DNA of 64,000 nucleotides from Sedimentisphaerales bacterium. GTDB lineage: Bacteria; Planctomycetota; Phycisphaerae; Sedimentisphaerales; SM23-30. Both the position numbers and the translations under genes were made by a program. Within the stretch, counting starts at the first letter, position 1, and the number at the start of each line of letters is the position of its first letter. The notes beneath the pieces are model-generated. The model did no database searches. It worked only from the letters and a program-made list of their open reading frames with translations, and had not been told where the DNA came from. Location: assembly GCA_028281535.1 (NCBI GenBank), contig JANQJS010000002.1, forward strand, positions 62,001 to 126,000, read 5' to 3'. Shown piece by piece: positions 43,901 to 52,698 of this stretch.

Positions 43901-45412
43901 GTTTGAAATAGTATGATGATTGCCATCGAGTGAACCTGTAAAAGCTGCATCCTGATCAAGTGCGATCACATTAAAATTGTCAATATCACTTAAATCAATA
44001 TCCGATTCTAATTTAAAGTGTTTATCCCAAAGTAAAGGGCTCGGTCCGATGCCATTAAGTTGTTCGGCAGTCGTGATAATATATGGGTTGTTGAGAGTGC
44101 CGTTACCTTGTTCTGAAATAAATGCGCATTGATTTAAAATTTCACCTGGTTGATTTTGCCAGGTGAGTTTAGGGGTGTTAGTGTTTTCTTCAATTGTCCA
44201 AATATTATTGCATCCCCAGCTAGTGAAGGTAGATGCTTGTTTCATTTCCAAGGATGTTTTAGGTTGGCCTGAACTACTGTGGTCTACCCCCGTTAATTCA
44301 GTATCCCAATAACAGAACATGGTATTCTTTTTAAATCGTGGATCGACTGTGTCTCCGGGTGTAATGCCACCAGTTGTAACAGCTCCCTCGGGTCTCCAGC
44401 GATCTGGTATGCCTGAGTCTGTTGTTTTTGCAGTACTATAGCATTTAAAAATATACCCAATACTCCAACCTGCTATGCCACCTGCGATTCTTTTCTCTGC
44501 ATGTACTGTACCATTACTATAGCAATTTCTAATTGTTGCTCGGTTCTCACCTACCAGTCCGCCTGCAATATGTAATGTCACTATGACATTTGAGCTGCTA
44601 TAGCATGCGTCAATGATGCTTGCGCTATCATTACTGCCAACTAATCCGCCGGCGCATTCCTGCCCTTCTATGTTATTGTCGGTGTAGCAATTTTTTACAC
44701 TTGCCTTAAATAGACGTCCGATCAAGCCGCCGATGTCTCTTCTTCCTGTGACGTTGCCGGTAGAATGACAATTTGTTATCAAGCTAGCAGATAGGGATCC
44801 TGTAAGACCACCAACAGAATCATCCCCTTCGACGGATGCTGAGCTTGAGCAGTTTATTATGGTACTGTTAATTGAACATGCTCCAACGAGGCCGCCACAG
44901 TTGAATCGACCTGATACATTGCCGCCAATGACAACACAGTTTTCGATTCGAGCATTTTCATATAAGACTCCAGCTAAGGTGCCAGCAGAAGATCCTTCGT
45001 ATGCATTTACTGTTGTATTAATTAGATTTAAATTTTTGATCACGGCATTTTCGCCACGAACGACTCTGAATATTCCTGCTGAAAAGATATCGGTGGAGGT
45101 ATCGATGGTGATATTAGAGATGTTGTAATTATTGCCATCAAAGCTCCCTGAAAAGCTGGGGTTTGTTTCGATGTGTAGTGGTAAACCAATTAAATTAAGT
45201 TCGTCACCAGTAAATACAGACATATCAATGTCATTCATTAGTATAAAATGTTTATCCCAGTTGTTGGGGTCTGTACCTATAGTGTTGAATTGTTCAGCGG
45301 TGTAGATTAGAAAAGGATCATTTGGATCGCCGTTGCCACCGCCGTAGTGTTCGGTAGCGAAGATTGGTATAGAAAAAACTGTACATATGAGCAGGGGGAT
45401 AATGTGTTTCAT
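37901..45412 (-). CDS. Giant secreted GLUG-repeat protein (2503 residues)
   Basis: The signal peptide spans about 1-19. Residues 20-1400 form three blocks of GLUG beta-helix repeats, each opened by a phrase like GDPNDPFLIYTAEQ...WDKHF...DIDMS. Typical repeats are GGLIGYNHFGNISNS and GGFSGKENNS. A PKD-like beta-sandwich follows (about 1410-1500), then a fourth GLUG block (about 1505-1805). Next come six HAF-like units (about 1810-2215) reading like AILWDKG...LHP...QQVGFG, and an unrecognised C-terminal region that lacks dockerin repeats. No stop or frameshift interrupts it. It is probably a surface adhesin or matrix protein. The ribosome site is weak. Confidence 0.85.
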   Translation of the reverse strand: MKHIIPLLICTVFSIPIFATEHYGGGNGDPNDPFLIYTAEQFNTIGTDPNNWDKHFILMNDIDMSVFTGDELNLIGLPLHIETNPSFSGSFDGNNYNISNITIDTSTDIFSAGIFRVVRGENAVIKNLNLINTTVNAYEGSSAGTLAGVLYENARIENCVVIGGNVSGRFNCGGLVGACSINSTIINCSSSASVEGDDSVGGLTGSLSASLITNCHSTGNVTGRRDIGGLIGRLFKASVKNCYTDNNIEGQECAGGLVGSNDSASIIDACYSSSNVIVTLHIAGGLVGENRATIRNCYSNGTVHAEKRIAGGIAGWSIGYIFKCYSTAKTTDSGIPDRWRPEGAVTTGGITPGDTVDPRFKKNTMFCYWDTELTGVDHSSSGQPKTSLEMKQASTFTSWGCNNIWTIEENTNTPKLTWQNQPGEILNQCAFISEQGNGTLNNPYIITTAEQLNGIGPSPLLWDKHFKLESDIDLSDIDNFNVIALDQDAAFTGSLDGNHHTISNLSIGPVTEKNIGIFGYTSGSDFFVKNLTITDPNIIVSGSAVGSLIGHDESVGQIINCRVEGGKITGTSSVGGLIGIGTVDLTQCYSSCYVSGKSNIGGISGIQGGHVTNCISEATLIGESGVGGLFGQSSANISNCHTNIHITGSGGGLVGKLHAPNNTISYCYSSGIISGDFSNKGGLIGYGTSGKIFQCYSTCDVLGLDNLGGFIGNCDFTLEITECYATGNVIGNDSLGGFAAITSRNGQIQQCFATGAVTGQSYIGGFIGGNNGTPIRNCYSNGPVSGKSKVGGFIGSINGDIYHCYSTGVVSGESEIGGFGAQFYSANSQYYATYNCRWDIEKSGTQSSTGGAGRNSRQMTLSKSYFGWGCEDQAWVLDEENSPPKLAWENTSGIILSNCEITFDGGNGEPNDPFLISSQEQFSKLSYAFESNKHYKLTNDLILDNDADLVFTTIGIGKTPFQGTFDGNGHTISNLTLNTHGEEYAGVFGIIKGENTVIKNITLEYPAIHSNNSRHTGAIAGKIENSHISNCQIINGNISGYKHVGGLVGLSHESEITNCNVSADISASDEMSGGLIGKAYKSIITNCSSTNGNIHGQGKTGGLIGYNHFGNISNSTNTNYVNGTYYTGGLIGQNHFGNITNSQSIANVNGTSYTGGFIGENKGNQPGTQGLLTNCRSLGNVAGKDYTGGFSGKENNSTLEFCNSQCLVIGHNYVGGFSGYSSSVEGSFCSSESKVYGKNNHIGGLIGHSYDSQYNECFSRGLVKGETRVGGITGYVTRSIYGNSTIKGFTDCYSNCYVSGKTKVGSFIGEADNSIATRCYASGHASANLNESGGFVGFIGWRKTMRYQNVIWNQSKNTHFIPFSNSSGYTDNEMKQQKTYVEENWPVRDNSTWRLCEDGTDYPRLGWEIIDNAGKNQIVSIPTNNTTINVILGSDPILSDCLDSTKTFQWSIIEFPNNSSPIFNSELTILNPQVQLDTPGLYTFKLEINETNHNQLKTDHISVFVTPDTLGDGSTENPFKIYHPFQLRELAKQPETWDQHFELANDIDLSESPEEIFQTIGNTEIPFTGTFNGNHHRITNLSFDKSFSANNIGLFGNIEPNAVISHTIISEPNIKTPNADNAAALVGYANYGKIIQCGIENGRVIGNNQTAGLSGFASNTLISGCYSTASITGNEASGGLCGQTKDCTIRNNYSQSNIQVTDDTQDKGGLIGLSQNCLLTNCYAASNITGGTENNGGLTGKYIPNRIDQCYWDSDLNLELETDFFNLTTDLMFMKNTYTQWDCDIWTIDDGQDYPRLVWQNSPGTLINDCDDPNFQPTPQQPATYIAEIINPGKGITELRSIENKQIIGNYQQCEEYCDDYTSQGFLINKSRNKTVKLSTPYAYSTSGLATNGTKQLGATLRCYPEYDYCDTEAILWDKGNDQFIELHPWSFTSSFGTDASPNQQVGFGTLCQTVRELCDVFTIHALLWQGSKDSTIDLNPPEYVSSIAMGVHQKQQIGYGVYCNPDYYDSTEQCYTRNSFSNYELHDFWNRNPGEFNSHTRAILWHGAPNDYTDLHPEGFSRSFGLGIWENQQVGYGQICTNEEPNNPECYEKIDQALLWNGSAENVVNLHPSDYLESRALKNKYQFQVGYTVTNEYFDAYYDNPRQHAFVWQGSPESGIDLHRYLPNEYKESVAHDVDIDGTIVGSAWSNKFEHRVGVIWTFNDILPTTGLIEITQVNIKASSQRETPTDALQLKAKISPSYTSIIKHQKNNTTDISIRLMSATSEPLMEFYEELDANLIVINSKRTFINYSQTSNNIDNKINRLRLDLNKGLLTLSASNLDLSGFQSPLICEIQIGQFTGTGVAGENNEDYLASGIDGLVIKDVINGSKPLPINLMSGVQNILTAQKHKYKTNTKKHNSDSLMIQGQIVLQDFATDLSNEPIQLSWDDFSVTIPADSIQKKGSKYTIKHKSDNGQLSGTVDLAKASYKISLSKTSLDDQAYPIEFGLKFSNFNEKVLITE

Positions 45413-45759
45413 TTTTTAGGATCAATTTTGTAATTAATGGTTTATTACTTTAACGTCTGATTTCTCACATGTTTTATGAGATGAAATCAGGCTTTAAAAA
45501 AAAATATCTCTAGTAAGTTGGGTGGAGTTTCCACGACGCTATTAGTAAGTACTCATTATATAAGGTTGATTTGGGTTCGACAAGGTTCAAAAACTTGCCT
45601 GTATAAAGCATTATTTTTCAAGGGAATATGATTTGGAGCCTCTTTTTGTAAGTCCTTGTGGGGTAATATTTTAATTAATAATCGCCTATATTTTAATTAT
45701 TTTGCTTGCCTGTCTTACGTAAAAGTTACAAACAGTCGCTTTTTGTGCAAATTACCAGC

Positions 45760-45787
45760 TTGATTTTTCCCTGAATTGTGCTATATT
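45760..45787 (+). promoter_or_regulatory. Possible promoter of a small RNA
   Basis: TTGATT (45760-45765) and TATATT (45782-45787) lie 16 bases apart. No ORF with a ribosome site begins within the next 200 bases. Confidence 0.35.
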
Positions 45788-45793
45788 AATCGC

Positions 45794-45864
45794 TTTTATT
45801 GTAAGAGTACAGGTGTTAGCAAGACCTCAAACCCATTTGTAGCAGTGGGTTATCGCATTTTTTA
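45794..45864 (+). ncRNA. Candidate small RNA
   Basis: A transcript from the promoter at 45760-45787 would run about 70 bases to an 8-bp hairpin (AACCCATT with AGTGGGTT, one G-U pair, 6-base loop, 45830-45851) followed by six T residues at 45858-45863. The T-run begins six bases after the stem, which is looser than a classic terminator. Only the promoter-hairpin-T layout supports this call. Confidence 0.2.
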
Positions 45865-45916
45865 GTCCGAGAACTACTTTGGTTATATTTATTTTAGCCA
45901 ATAAAAAAAGTAAAAG

Positions 45917-45945
45917 TTGACAACTCGCTAAAAAAAGCATTTTAT
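45917..45945 (+). promoter_or_regulatory. Likely act operon promoter
   Basis: A perfect TTGACA (45917-45922) is followed after 17 bases by TTTTAT (45940-45945), a weak -10. It would give a leader of about 210 bases before actA, containing a 32-codon ORF. Confidence 0.4.
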
Positions 45946-46000
45946 GTGCGGTATTGAGGTGTAATTGATTTTTAAGCCTAAATTCAACCGAAAAGCAGCA

Positions 46001-46099
46001 ATGTCCGATAAGTATCTTGAAGGTCACGGGGCCGTTTGGACCACATCGTTCAAATGGGATGGGATTCAAGGAATTAGCACTTCGATGTCGAATTGTTAA
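46001..46099 (+). CDS. Short ORF in the act leader (32 codons)
   Basis: An open frame from ATG 46001 to TAA 46097 encodes 32 residues, starting MSDKYLEGHG and ending SMSNC, with two tryptophans and no membrane segment. It lies between the likely act promoter and actA. No good ribosome site precedes it, so it may be a leader peptide, a small protein or chance. Confidence 0.25.
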   Translation: MSDKYLEGHGAVWTTSFKWDGIQGISTSMSNC

Positions 46100-46162
46100 G
46101 GACATAGTTAAGTAGTTATTTGATTGAGTCTTGGATCTGCTCCTTTATATAAGGACATTTGG

Positions 46163-46831
46163 ATGTTTAGTAAAAAATTTGACCGTAGAATTTATCTCTT
46201 TCTAATTTTTGTGTTTGGTTCTGGTGCGGTTGGTATGACTTTTGGGTTTTATGCCCTTTGGCCAGCCAATGTAGAAAAGGGGTATAAGCCGGAACAGCCC
46301 ATCGAATTTTCTCATGCTCTCCATGCGGGTGATGGTATTTTGCCAGATGGTCGTCGCGGCATGAACATCGAATGTATCTATTGTCATTCGAATGTTGAGA
46401 CCAGTGCTCATGCGACCGTTCCTCCCACATCGACTTGTATGAAATGTCATAGTCAGGTTCCAGCCCGCCTGCCGGATGGTAGCTTGAATGATGCGGCATA
46501 CAAAACACGTCCTCAAGGCATGGCCGCTTTTGCTGAACTTAAAAAATTGATTGAAGACTATCATGGTGCCGGAAAACCTGTTGAATGGGTGAAGGTCAAT
46601 GATGTCGCTGATTTTGTATACTTTAACCATAGTCGTCACATTGCCGCAGGACTTGATTGTACTGAATGTCATGGTGATGTAGGGACGATGGATCGCGTAG
46701 AGCGTGTTCATTCATTGAAGATGGCCTGGTGTCTGGATTGTCATATGCAGGAACCAACCGAAACCACTACGGAGCAATATAAGGAATTAGAGCTTCGTGG
46801 GCCAATCCACTGTTCGGCATGTCATCGATAA
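46163..46831 (+). CDS. actA: Alternative complex III subunit ActA (pentaheme cytochrome c)
   Basis: ActA carries electrons within alternative complex III, which oxidises quinol in place of the bc1 complex. Counting from ATG 46163 (AAGGA 8 bases upstream; a longer reading from 46124 is less likely) the protein has 222 residues, one membrane anchor at about 11-32 and five CxxCH heme sites at 71-75, 92-96, 166-170, 190-194 and 217-221, as expected for ActA. It is the first gene of a long plus-strand run ending with heme O synthase. Heme attachment would depend on the ResB/CcsA genes at the far end. Confidence 0.92.
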   Translation: MFSKKFDRRIYLFLIFVFGSGAVGMTFGFYALWPANVEKGYKPEQPIEFSHALHAGDGILPDGRRGMNIECIYCHSNVETSAHATVPPTSTCMKCHSQVPARLPDGSLNDAAYKTRPQGMAAFAELKKLIEDYHGAGKPVEWVKVNDVADFVYFNHSRHIAAGLDCTECHGDVGTMDRVERVHSLKMAWCLDCHMQEPTETTTEQYKELELRGPIHCSACHR

Positions 46832-46862
46832 AAGAACAAAACAAGCGAAAAAGAGATAATCA

Positions 46863-49800
46863 ATGATTCAGGAAGATAAAACAAAGTCGAAAATTCAACT
46901 ATTCACTGGCAGTCGTGATGAAGTCAACATGGCAGAATGGAAACGTTTGCCGGCTCACGATGAAAACTTTACCGAACCTAGTGGGTTGGATCGACGCGAT
47001 GCTTTAAAAATTATGGGCGCTTCAGCTGCACTTGCCGTCGGTATCCCCGGTTGCAAGCGTAAGCCAGTTCGATATATCGTTGCCCGTAACGAAATGCCGG
47101 AATATCAAGAACCAGGTAAGGTGCTTGAATATTCATCTACTTGGACAGATGGCGATTTTCCTTATGGTATGATCGTGAAAGTGGTTGACGGCAGACCGAT
47201 CAAAATTGAAGGTAATCCTGATCATCCTGTTAATGGTGAATCTACCAATGCTCAAATGCAGGCTTCAACGCTCTCTTTATATGATCCAGATCGTATGAAA
47301 GAACCAAGCATTGGTGGCAGTGTTGCCGATTGGAAAAAAGCGGATGCTCAAGTTGTGCAAGCGATTAAAGGGGCGGGTAGCGTCGTTTTGATGACGAAAT
47401 CAACGTTAGGTCCATCTGAACGCGAATGGGTAGAGCATTTTCTGAAAGCAAAGCCAGGAGCAAAACATTTTGTTTATGAATCTGTGCATGATACAAATCG
47501 CCGTAATGCCTGGAAAAAAGTCTTTGGCAAAGATGGTGAATTGATTGCAGATTATTCTAAAGCCAAAATTATTTTAAGTGTTGGCTGTGACTTTTTAGGA
47601 ACTGAACCTTTATCGGTTGAAGCCACACGACAATTTGCTCAAGGGCGTCGTGCATTAGATGATGGCACTGACGTAAAAATGAATCGTTTATATGTTGCAG
47701 AAGCTGGAATGAGTGTGACAGGCTCTAACGCTGATCATCGCATTCGCATCAAGCCTTCTGAGATGTTAAAGTTGGTTCATGGCTTGCGATATGCCCTTGG
47801 CGGACAAATGCAAAAATTAACCGAATTCGTTGAAGCGAATCACCTCGATCGCAAAGTCTTTGAGGCCTTAGCTGAAGATTTATCCGCGAATCGTGGTAAA
47901 TGCCTCGTGGTTGCCGGCCAAGAAATGCCAGAATCGGTCCACGCGGCAGTTGCTTTATTAAATAATGACCTGGGCAATTTTGAAAAAGCCAGCAAAGTAT
48001 TCCGTTGGAATCCGTTGGCCTCACGATTGTCTGTGAGTGATACAGAAGAAATAAAGTCAACGCTTCAAGCAGGTGTTGATGTACTCATATGTATGGGAGT
48101 TAATCCTGTATATGATTGGCCTGGTGGCGGATTTAAAACTTTGCTAGCTAAAGCAAAAACGTCAGTTGGTCATGGCTTATATGCCAATGAAACCGTTTCA
48201 GAGTGTACGGTTGGTTTACCCAGCTCGCATAATCTGGAGTCCTGGAATGATGCTGTCGCCCGAATGGGTGTCTTGAGTATTTGTCAGCCAGTCATTCGTC
48301 CTCTCTGGAAAAGTCGTCAGGAAGCTGAATCTTTAATGCTTTGGACGCAACAGATCAGCGATGATGCCAAATTAAAAGGTTTTAAAGATTGGCATGATGT
48401 CATTAAGAAGAATTGGATCACCAAATTATATCCTGGTGTGAAAAATGGAAAGATCAAATGGCAGGATGGATTGCGTAGCGGTGTTTCCGTCTCAACAACG
48501 TTTCCATTGCGTGCCAAATTAGATACAGATAAAGCACTTGAATTGGCCAGTCAGGCGATGCCTGAAGGCGGCGCTTTTGAAGTTGTCGTCTTGCCGGATG
48601 CTGGTGTACATGATGGGCGTTTTGCTAACTTGAGTTGGCTTCAAGAATGTCCAGATCCTGTGACCCGATTGGTCTGGGATAATGCCGCTATGATCAGTCC
48701 GAAAACAGCTATTTCACTGCAAGTGAGTGAAGGTAACTTGGACCAAGGTGATGTGGTGGGGGATGTGCTTGACGTCAGTGTCAATGGCCAAATTGTTAAA
48801 TTGCCAGTACTGATTCAGCCAGGCATTGCAGATAATGTCATCGTAACAACACAAGGCTATGGCAGAACCAAAGTCGGTCGTGTTGGAAATGATAAAGGAA
48901 AAAATGTTTCGGTGTTGGTATCTGGTAACGGTGGCTGGATTCAAACCTCTGCAAAAGTGTCCAAAGCAGCTGAACGTTATCCATTAGTTAAAACGCAGAA
49001 ATACTTCAAGCTTGAAGATGACAAAATGGACCATGATGAATTTCGCCATATTGCGATCGATGGGACATTAAGTGAATATAAAAAGGATCCGGGTTTTGCC
49101 AAACATCGTTATCATATTCCTAAACAAGTAGATATCTATAATAGCCCTTATGATTATACAAAAGGCTATAAATGGGAAATGCATATCGATATGAATAAAT
49201 GTACAGGTTGCCATGCTTGTGTGACGGCTTGTCAGGCAGAAAATAATATTCCAGTGGTTGGTAAAGATGAATGTGCCAACGGTCGTGAAATGCATTGGAT
49301 GCGAATCGATCGGTATCATACCTTTGATCCAAGTGATACGGAAGAAGCCAATCCAACGGTTCATCAACAGCCGATGTTGTGTCAGCAATGTGATAATGCT
49401 CCATGTGAGAATGTTTGTCCGGTGAATGCGACCTCACACAGTCCTGAAGGTCTGAATGATATGACCTACAATCGTTGTGTGGGGACACGATATTGTGCGA
49501 ATAACTGTCCTTACAAAGTAAGACGATTCAATTTCTACGAATATCATGACCGTAATGAAGCGGCATTAATCAATAAAAAACAATTACCTCAGTTTAATCC
49601 ACAAGTAACCGTGCGTATGCGTGGTGTCATGGAAAAATGTTCTTTCTGTGTTCAACGAATTAATACAGGAAAATACCATGCCACGAATCAAGGCCGCGAT
49701 GTTTTGGATGGTGAAATTAAAACCGCTTGTCAGCAGGTTTGTCCATCCAATGCTATTGTCTTTGGTAATATCAATGGCAAAGGCGCTGATGGCACGGGTG

Positions 49801-50009
49801 TGAGTCAGGTTAGAAAATTCAAGGATGCAAAATTAAGCTACAATGTACTTGAAGAGTTAAATGTGAAACCTGGTATTGCCTATGGTGCCAAAGTGAGAAA
49901 CCCTCACCCGGATTTGGCCAAAGCAGTGCCAGCACATCATAACCATCATGGTTCGAGTGGTTCGGATGGAACTCATAATCATGATCATGCTCATGGAGAC
50001 CATGGATGA
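46863..50009 (+). CDS. actB: Alternative complex III subunit ActB (molybdopterin-like plus iron-sulfur)
   Basis: The 1048-residue protein fuses a molybdopterin-oxidoreductase-like domain (about 60-730) to a four-cluster ferredoxin domain (about 760-1000). In known complex III relatives the first domain carries no molybdenum cofactor. A Tat-type signal is visible at about 43-64 ([11 protein letters not shown], ending in PGC). Cluster motifs are [36 protein letters not shown], and CSFC with CQQVCP. The last 25 residues are rich in histidine. It overlaps actC by four bases (ATGA), so translation is coupled. Similar to the polysulfide/formate-type family, but the neighbours fix the identity. Confidence 0.93.
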   Translation: MIQEDKTKSKIQLFTGSRDEVNMAEWKRLPAHDENFTEPSGLDRRDALKIMGASAALAVGIPGCKRKPVRYIVARNEMPEYQEPGKVLEYSSTWTDGDFPYGMIVKVVDGRPIKIEGNPDHPVNGESTNAQMQASTLSLYDPDRMKEPSIGGSVADWKKADAQVVQAIKGAGSVVLMTKSTLGPSEREWVEHFLKAKPGAKHFVYESVHDTNRRNAWKKVFGKDGELIADYSKAKIILSVGCDFLGTEPLSVEATRQFAQGRRALDDGTDVKMNRLYVAEAGMSVTGSNADHRIRIKPSEMLKLVHGLRYALGGQMQKLTEFVEANHLDRKVFEALAEDLSANRGKCLVVAGQEMPESVHAAVALLNNDLGNFEKASKVFRWNPLASRLSVSDTEEIKSTLQAGVDVLICMGVNPVYDWPGGGFKTLLAKAKTSVGHGLYANETVSECTVGLPSSHNLESWNDAVARMGVLSICQPVIRPLWKSRQEAESLMLWTQQISDDAKLKGFKDWHDVIKKNWITKLYPGVKNGKIKWQDGLRSGVSVSTTFPLRAKLDTDKALELASQAMPEGGAFEVVVLPDAGVHDGRFANLSWLQECPDPVTRLVWDNAAMISPKTAISLQVSEGNLDQGDVVGDVLDVSVNGQIVKLPVLIQPGIADNVIVTTQGYGRTKVGRVGNDKGKNVSVLVSGNGGWIQTSAKVSKAAERYPLVKTQKYFKLEDDKMDHDEFRHIAIDGTLSEYKKDPGFAKHRYHIPKQVDIYNSPYDYTKGYKWEMHIDMNKCTGCHACVTACQAENNIPVVGKDECANGREMHWMRIDRYHTFDPSDTEEANPTVHQQPMLCQQCDNAPCENVCPVNATSHSPEGLNDMTYNRCVGTRYCANNCPYKVRRFNFYEYHDRNEAALINKKQLPQFNPQVTVRMRGVMEKCSFCVQRINTGKYHATNQGRDVLDGEIKTACQQVCPSNAIVFGNINGKGADGTGVSQVRKFKDAKLSYNVLEELNVKPGIAYGAKVRNPHPDLAKAVPAHHNHHGSSGSDGTHNHDHAHGDHG

Positions 50010-51472
50010 GTGATAGCGTATTAGTAGAAGAAAGCGAAAAAGAACGGCAAGACGCTCGCAAAGAAGAAATAGCCACTCGGAGGGAACGAATGGGCGCCAA
50101 AGAGGCCACATGCCTGGATCCACCTCAATTATTTGAAGAAGGTGAAACGTTACGTAGTATTGATGAAGCGGTGTTTAAACCGGTAGAGTCATTTCCAAAA
50201 TTTAAATGGTATGTCATGTTTGCCATCTCCAGTGCATGCATGGGCTTATTCTTTTTCTGCTTTGCCTATACCATTGTCGAAGGTATAGGTGTTTGGGGAA
50301 ATAATAACCCTGTTGGCTGGGGTTGGGCGATTGTCAACTTCGTGTTCTGGATTGGTATCGGGCACGCTGGTACATTGATCAGTGCGATTTTATTTTTGAT
50401 GCGTCAAAAATGGCGTACCGCGATTTGTCGTTTTGCTGAAGCGATGACAATTTTTGCAGTGATCTGTGCATTGCAGTTTCCGTTGATCCATACAGGTCGT
50501 CCCTGGTTAGCTTGGTATTGGTTGATTCCAGCACCTAACCAGAACAATATTTGGGTGAACTTTCGGTCGCCATTGTTGTGGGACGTCTTTGCTGTGAGTA
50601 CTTACTTTATGATTTCATTGATGTTCTGGTATTCAGGTTTGATTCCTGATCTAGCATCACTTCGTGATCGAGCCAAAAATGGCTGGCGTAAACTGATTTA
50701 TGGTATTCTCAGTTTAGGTTGGAGCGGAAGTAACCGCGCTTGGCGTCATTATGAAAAAGGGTATTTACTCTTTGCTGGTTTAGCTACACCGCTTGTGCTG
50801 TCTGTGCATAGTGTGGTTTCATTTGACTTTGCCACAGCCGTGATACCTGGTTGGCATACCACTATCTTCCCGCCATATTTTGTTGCTGGTGCGGTGTTCA
50901 GTGGATTTGCTATGGTGTCAACAGTGATTATTATTCTGAGACATCAATTCAACTTGCAGCATTTGATCCGAGATGTGCATCTTGAACTTATGAATAAAGT
51001 TATTATCGTTACTTCATTGATTGTCGGTTATGCCTACTCAATGGAATTGTTCATCGCCTGGTATAGTGGTGCAATGTACGAACGATATGTCTTTATGAAT
51101 CGAGTCATGGGACCTTTTGCCTGGGCTTACTGGTCCATGGTGATTTGTAATGTCGTTATTCCGCAATTATTGTGGATTAAGAAGTTCCGAACCAGCGTAC
51201 TATTGATGTACCCAATTGTATTATTGGTTAATGTCGGTATGTGGTTCGAACGTTTTGTGATTATATCAACCAGTTTACATCGGGACTTCTTACCCTCAAG
51301 TTGGGACTACTTCAAACCAACCTGGGTAGATGTCGGATTGTTTGTTGGTAGTATGGGATTATTCTTCACCTTGACGTTGCTGTTTGTTCGGTTCTTACCG
51401 TCGATTGCAACATCCGAAATGAAGGCCGTTATGCCGGGTGCACAACCTACGCATCATGGAGGTAAGCATTAA
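50006..51472 (+). CDS. actC: Alternative complex III subunit ActC (NrfD-like, quinol-binding)
   Basis: A 488-residue NrfD/PsrC-type membrane protein with about ten helices after a 70-residue charged N-terminus. [24 protein letters not shown] near 112-135 and the [10 protein letters not shown]-type segment near 155-165 (here [10 protein letters not shown]) are typical of the quinol-binding subunit of complex III, which also forms a proton path. It overlaps the actB stop as ATGA. ActF later in the operon is its structural sister. Confidence 0.93.
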   Translation: MSDSVLVEESEKERQDARKEEIATRRERMGAKEATCLDPPQLFEEGETLRSIDEAVFKPVESFPKFKWYVMFAISSACMGLFFFCFAYTIVEGIGVWGNNNPVGWGWAIVNFVFWIGIGHAGTLISAILFLMRQKWRTAICRFAEAMTIFAVICALQFPLIHTGRPWLAWYWLIPAPNQNNIWVNFRSPLLWDVFAVSTYFMISLMFWYSGLIPDLASLRDRAKNGWRKLIYGILSLGWSGSNRAWRHYEKGYLLFAGLATPLVLSVHSVVSFDFATAVIPGWHTTIFPPYFVAGAVFSGFAMVSTVIIILRHQFNLQHLIRDVHLELMNKVIIVTSLIVGYAYSMELFIAWYSGAMYERYVFMNRVMGPFAWAYWSMVICNVVIPQLLWIKKFRTSVLLMYPIVLLVNVGMWFERFVIISTSLHRDFLPSSWDYFKPTWVDVGLFVGSMGLFFTLTLLFVRFLPSIATSEMKAVMPGAQPTHHGGKH

Positions 51473-51474
51473 TT

Positions 51475-52035
51475 ATGGCTGAAAAAGAAGTTGTTGGTTT
51501 AGCCGGAATGTTTGATGACCCGAATGCATTAATTCATGCAGCAGAAACGGTGCGTGATGCTGGTTACAAAAAATGGGATTGTCATACACCATATCCTGTA
51601 CATGGTTTAGATGCCGCGATGGGATTAGGTGAATCATTCTTACCTTATATTGTATTGGCTGGCGGGTTTACTGGCATAGCTGCTGCGTTAGGTATGCAGG
51701 GTTGGATGAGTGCCATTGATTATCAAGTGGTGATTGGTGGTAAAGAATTATTCAGCTGGCCTGCATTTGTACCGATTACCTTTGAATTATTTGTTTTGTT
51801 TTCTGGGTTCACCATTACAGCTTGCTTTATCATATTCTGCAAGTTGTGGCGATGGAATCACCCACTACATGATAACAACATCATGGCAGAAGTGACATGT
51901 GATCGTTATGCAGTCGTTCTGGAAGCTGGCGATGATAAATTCAGTGAAGACAAAGCTCGTTCTTTATTGGAAAAAGCTGGATGCAGTGATATTAGAACCC
52001 TGTTTAAAACACAGAATGACGATTCGTTTATTTAG
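51475..52035 (+). CDS. actD: Alternative complex III subunit ActD (DUF3341)
   Basis: A 186-residue protein of the DUF3341 family. GLAGMFDDPNALIHAAETVRDAG at 8-30 and WDCHTPYPVHGLDAAMG at 34-50 are the family's opening; two membrane helices follow (about 59-80 and 95-122). ActD packs against ActC/ActF in the membrane and has no cofactor. It starts two bases after the actC stop. Confidence 0.9.
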   Translation: MAEKEVVGLAGMFDDPNALIHAAETVRDAGYKKWDCHTPYPVHGLDAAMGLGESFLPYIVLAGGFTGIAAALGMQGWMSAIDYQVVIGGKELFSWPAFVPITFELFVLFSGFTITACFIIFCKLWRWNHPLHDNNIMAEVTCDRYAVVLEAGDDKFSEDKARSLLEKAGCSDIRTLFKTQNDDSFI

Positions 52036-52068
52036 TAAACATTAATCATAATTTAGATGGATGACATT

Positions 52069-52698
52069 ATGTCTGACAATGAAATAAAAGGGCCCAAGTT
52101 TTCGCCAAATATATATAAAGGCGTATTACTGTCAATCGCTCTGAGTTCATTTATACTTCCTTTAGGGTTTGTTGCCATGCCCTATATTGAATTTTTCAAT
52201 GGGATGGCCGTGCAGCCTAAGTTAAAAGCTCAGAGTCATTATGGCTGGAAGTTTGGCGAAGAAGCAATTTTTGATACACGTCCAGTAGAGGGAACGATTC
52301 CACGTGGCTTTTTTCCACACCCAGATGAACTGGCCGGAAATGACCCTAAAATTATTGTATTAGCAGGGAGTCTTCTCGAAAATCCTGAATCAATTTCTAA
52401 AGAAAGCCTTGAACGTGGCAAGAAAGTTTATAATACCTATTGTGTTGCTTGCCATGGTAAGTTGGGTTATGGCGATGGATCAGTGACAGGTCCAGATCGT
52501 TTTCCCAGTCCAACCTCTTTTCATACGGATGCCTCAAGGGCACAAAAAGATGGATCGATTTATCAAATTATTGCCAATGGAAAAGGTAATATGATGGGAT
52601 ATGCAGAAAAAATTGAACCTCAAGATCGATGGAATGTCGTCAACTATGTTAGAGCATTGCAACGATCTCAGAATCCAGAGCAAGAGGATTTAGAGTAA
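52069..52698 (+). CDS. actE: Alternative complex III subunit ActE (monoheme cytochrome c)
   Basis: From ATG 52069 the protein has 209 residues (an ATG at 52057 would add four). A membrane anchor at about 18-40 is followed by a periplasmic domain with one heme site, CVACH at 125-129, and a later MMGY that may supply the distal methionine. ActE is the mobile-electron exit heme of alternative complex III. It lies between actD and actF; the actF start overlaps its stop as TAATG. Confidence 0.9.
   Translation: MSDNEIKGPKFSPNIYKGVLLSIALSSFILPLGFVAMPYIEFFNGMAVQPKLKAQSHYGWKFGEEAIFDTRPVEGTIPRGFFPHPDELAGNDPKIIVLAGSLLENPESISKESLERGKKVYNTYCVACHGKLGYGDGSVTGPDRFPSPTSFHTDASRAQKDGSIYQIIANGKGNMMGYAEKIEPQDRWNVVNYVRALQRSQNPEQEDLE

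Larger units (their letters stand above)
45413..46162. other. Large divergent intergenic region before the act operon
   Basis: These 750 bases separate the giant GLUG gene from actA. Read left to right they hold the GLUG-type motif (45518-45539), a sigma-70-like promoter (45760-45787) with a hairpin and T-run after it (45830-45862), the likely act promoter (45917-45945) and a 32-codon ORF (46001-46099). A minus-strand ORF at 45827-46105 has no ribosome site and is not called. Confidence 0.4.

Noticed and set aside
34748-45412. Repeated DNA resembling tandem repeats or a CRISPR-like array
   Set aside because: The repeats are degenerate, codon-phased GLUG protein repeats with no constant spacer.
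45567-45590. GGGTTCGAC resembling a tRNA T-arm
   Set aside because: No matching acceptor, D or anticodon stems around it.
45827-46105. 92-codon minus-strand ORF upstream of actA
   Set aside because: No ribosome site or family features, and it overlaps the likely act promoter and a plus-strand short ORF.
46863-50009. Annotation as a molybdenum formate or polysulfide reductase
   Set aside because: The neighbours (pentaheme ActA, NrfD-like ActC and ActF, DUF3341 ActD, monoheme ActE) define alternative complex III.
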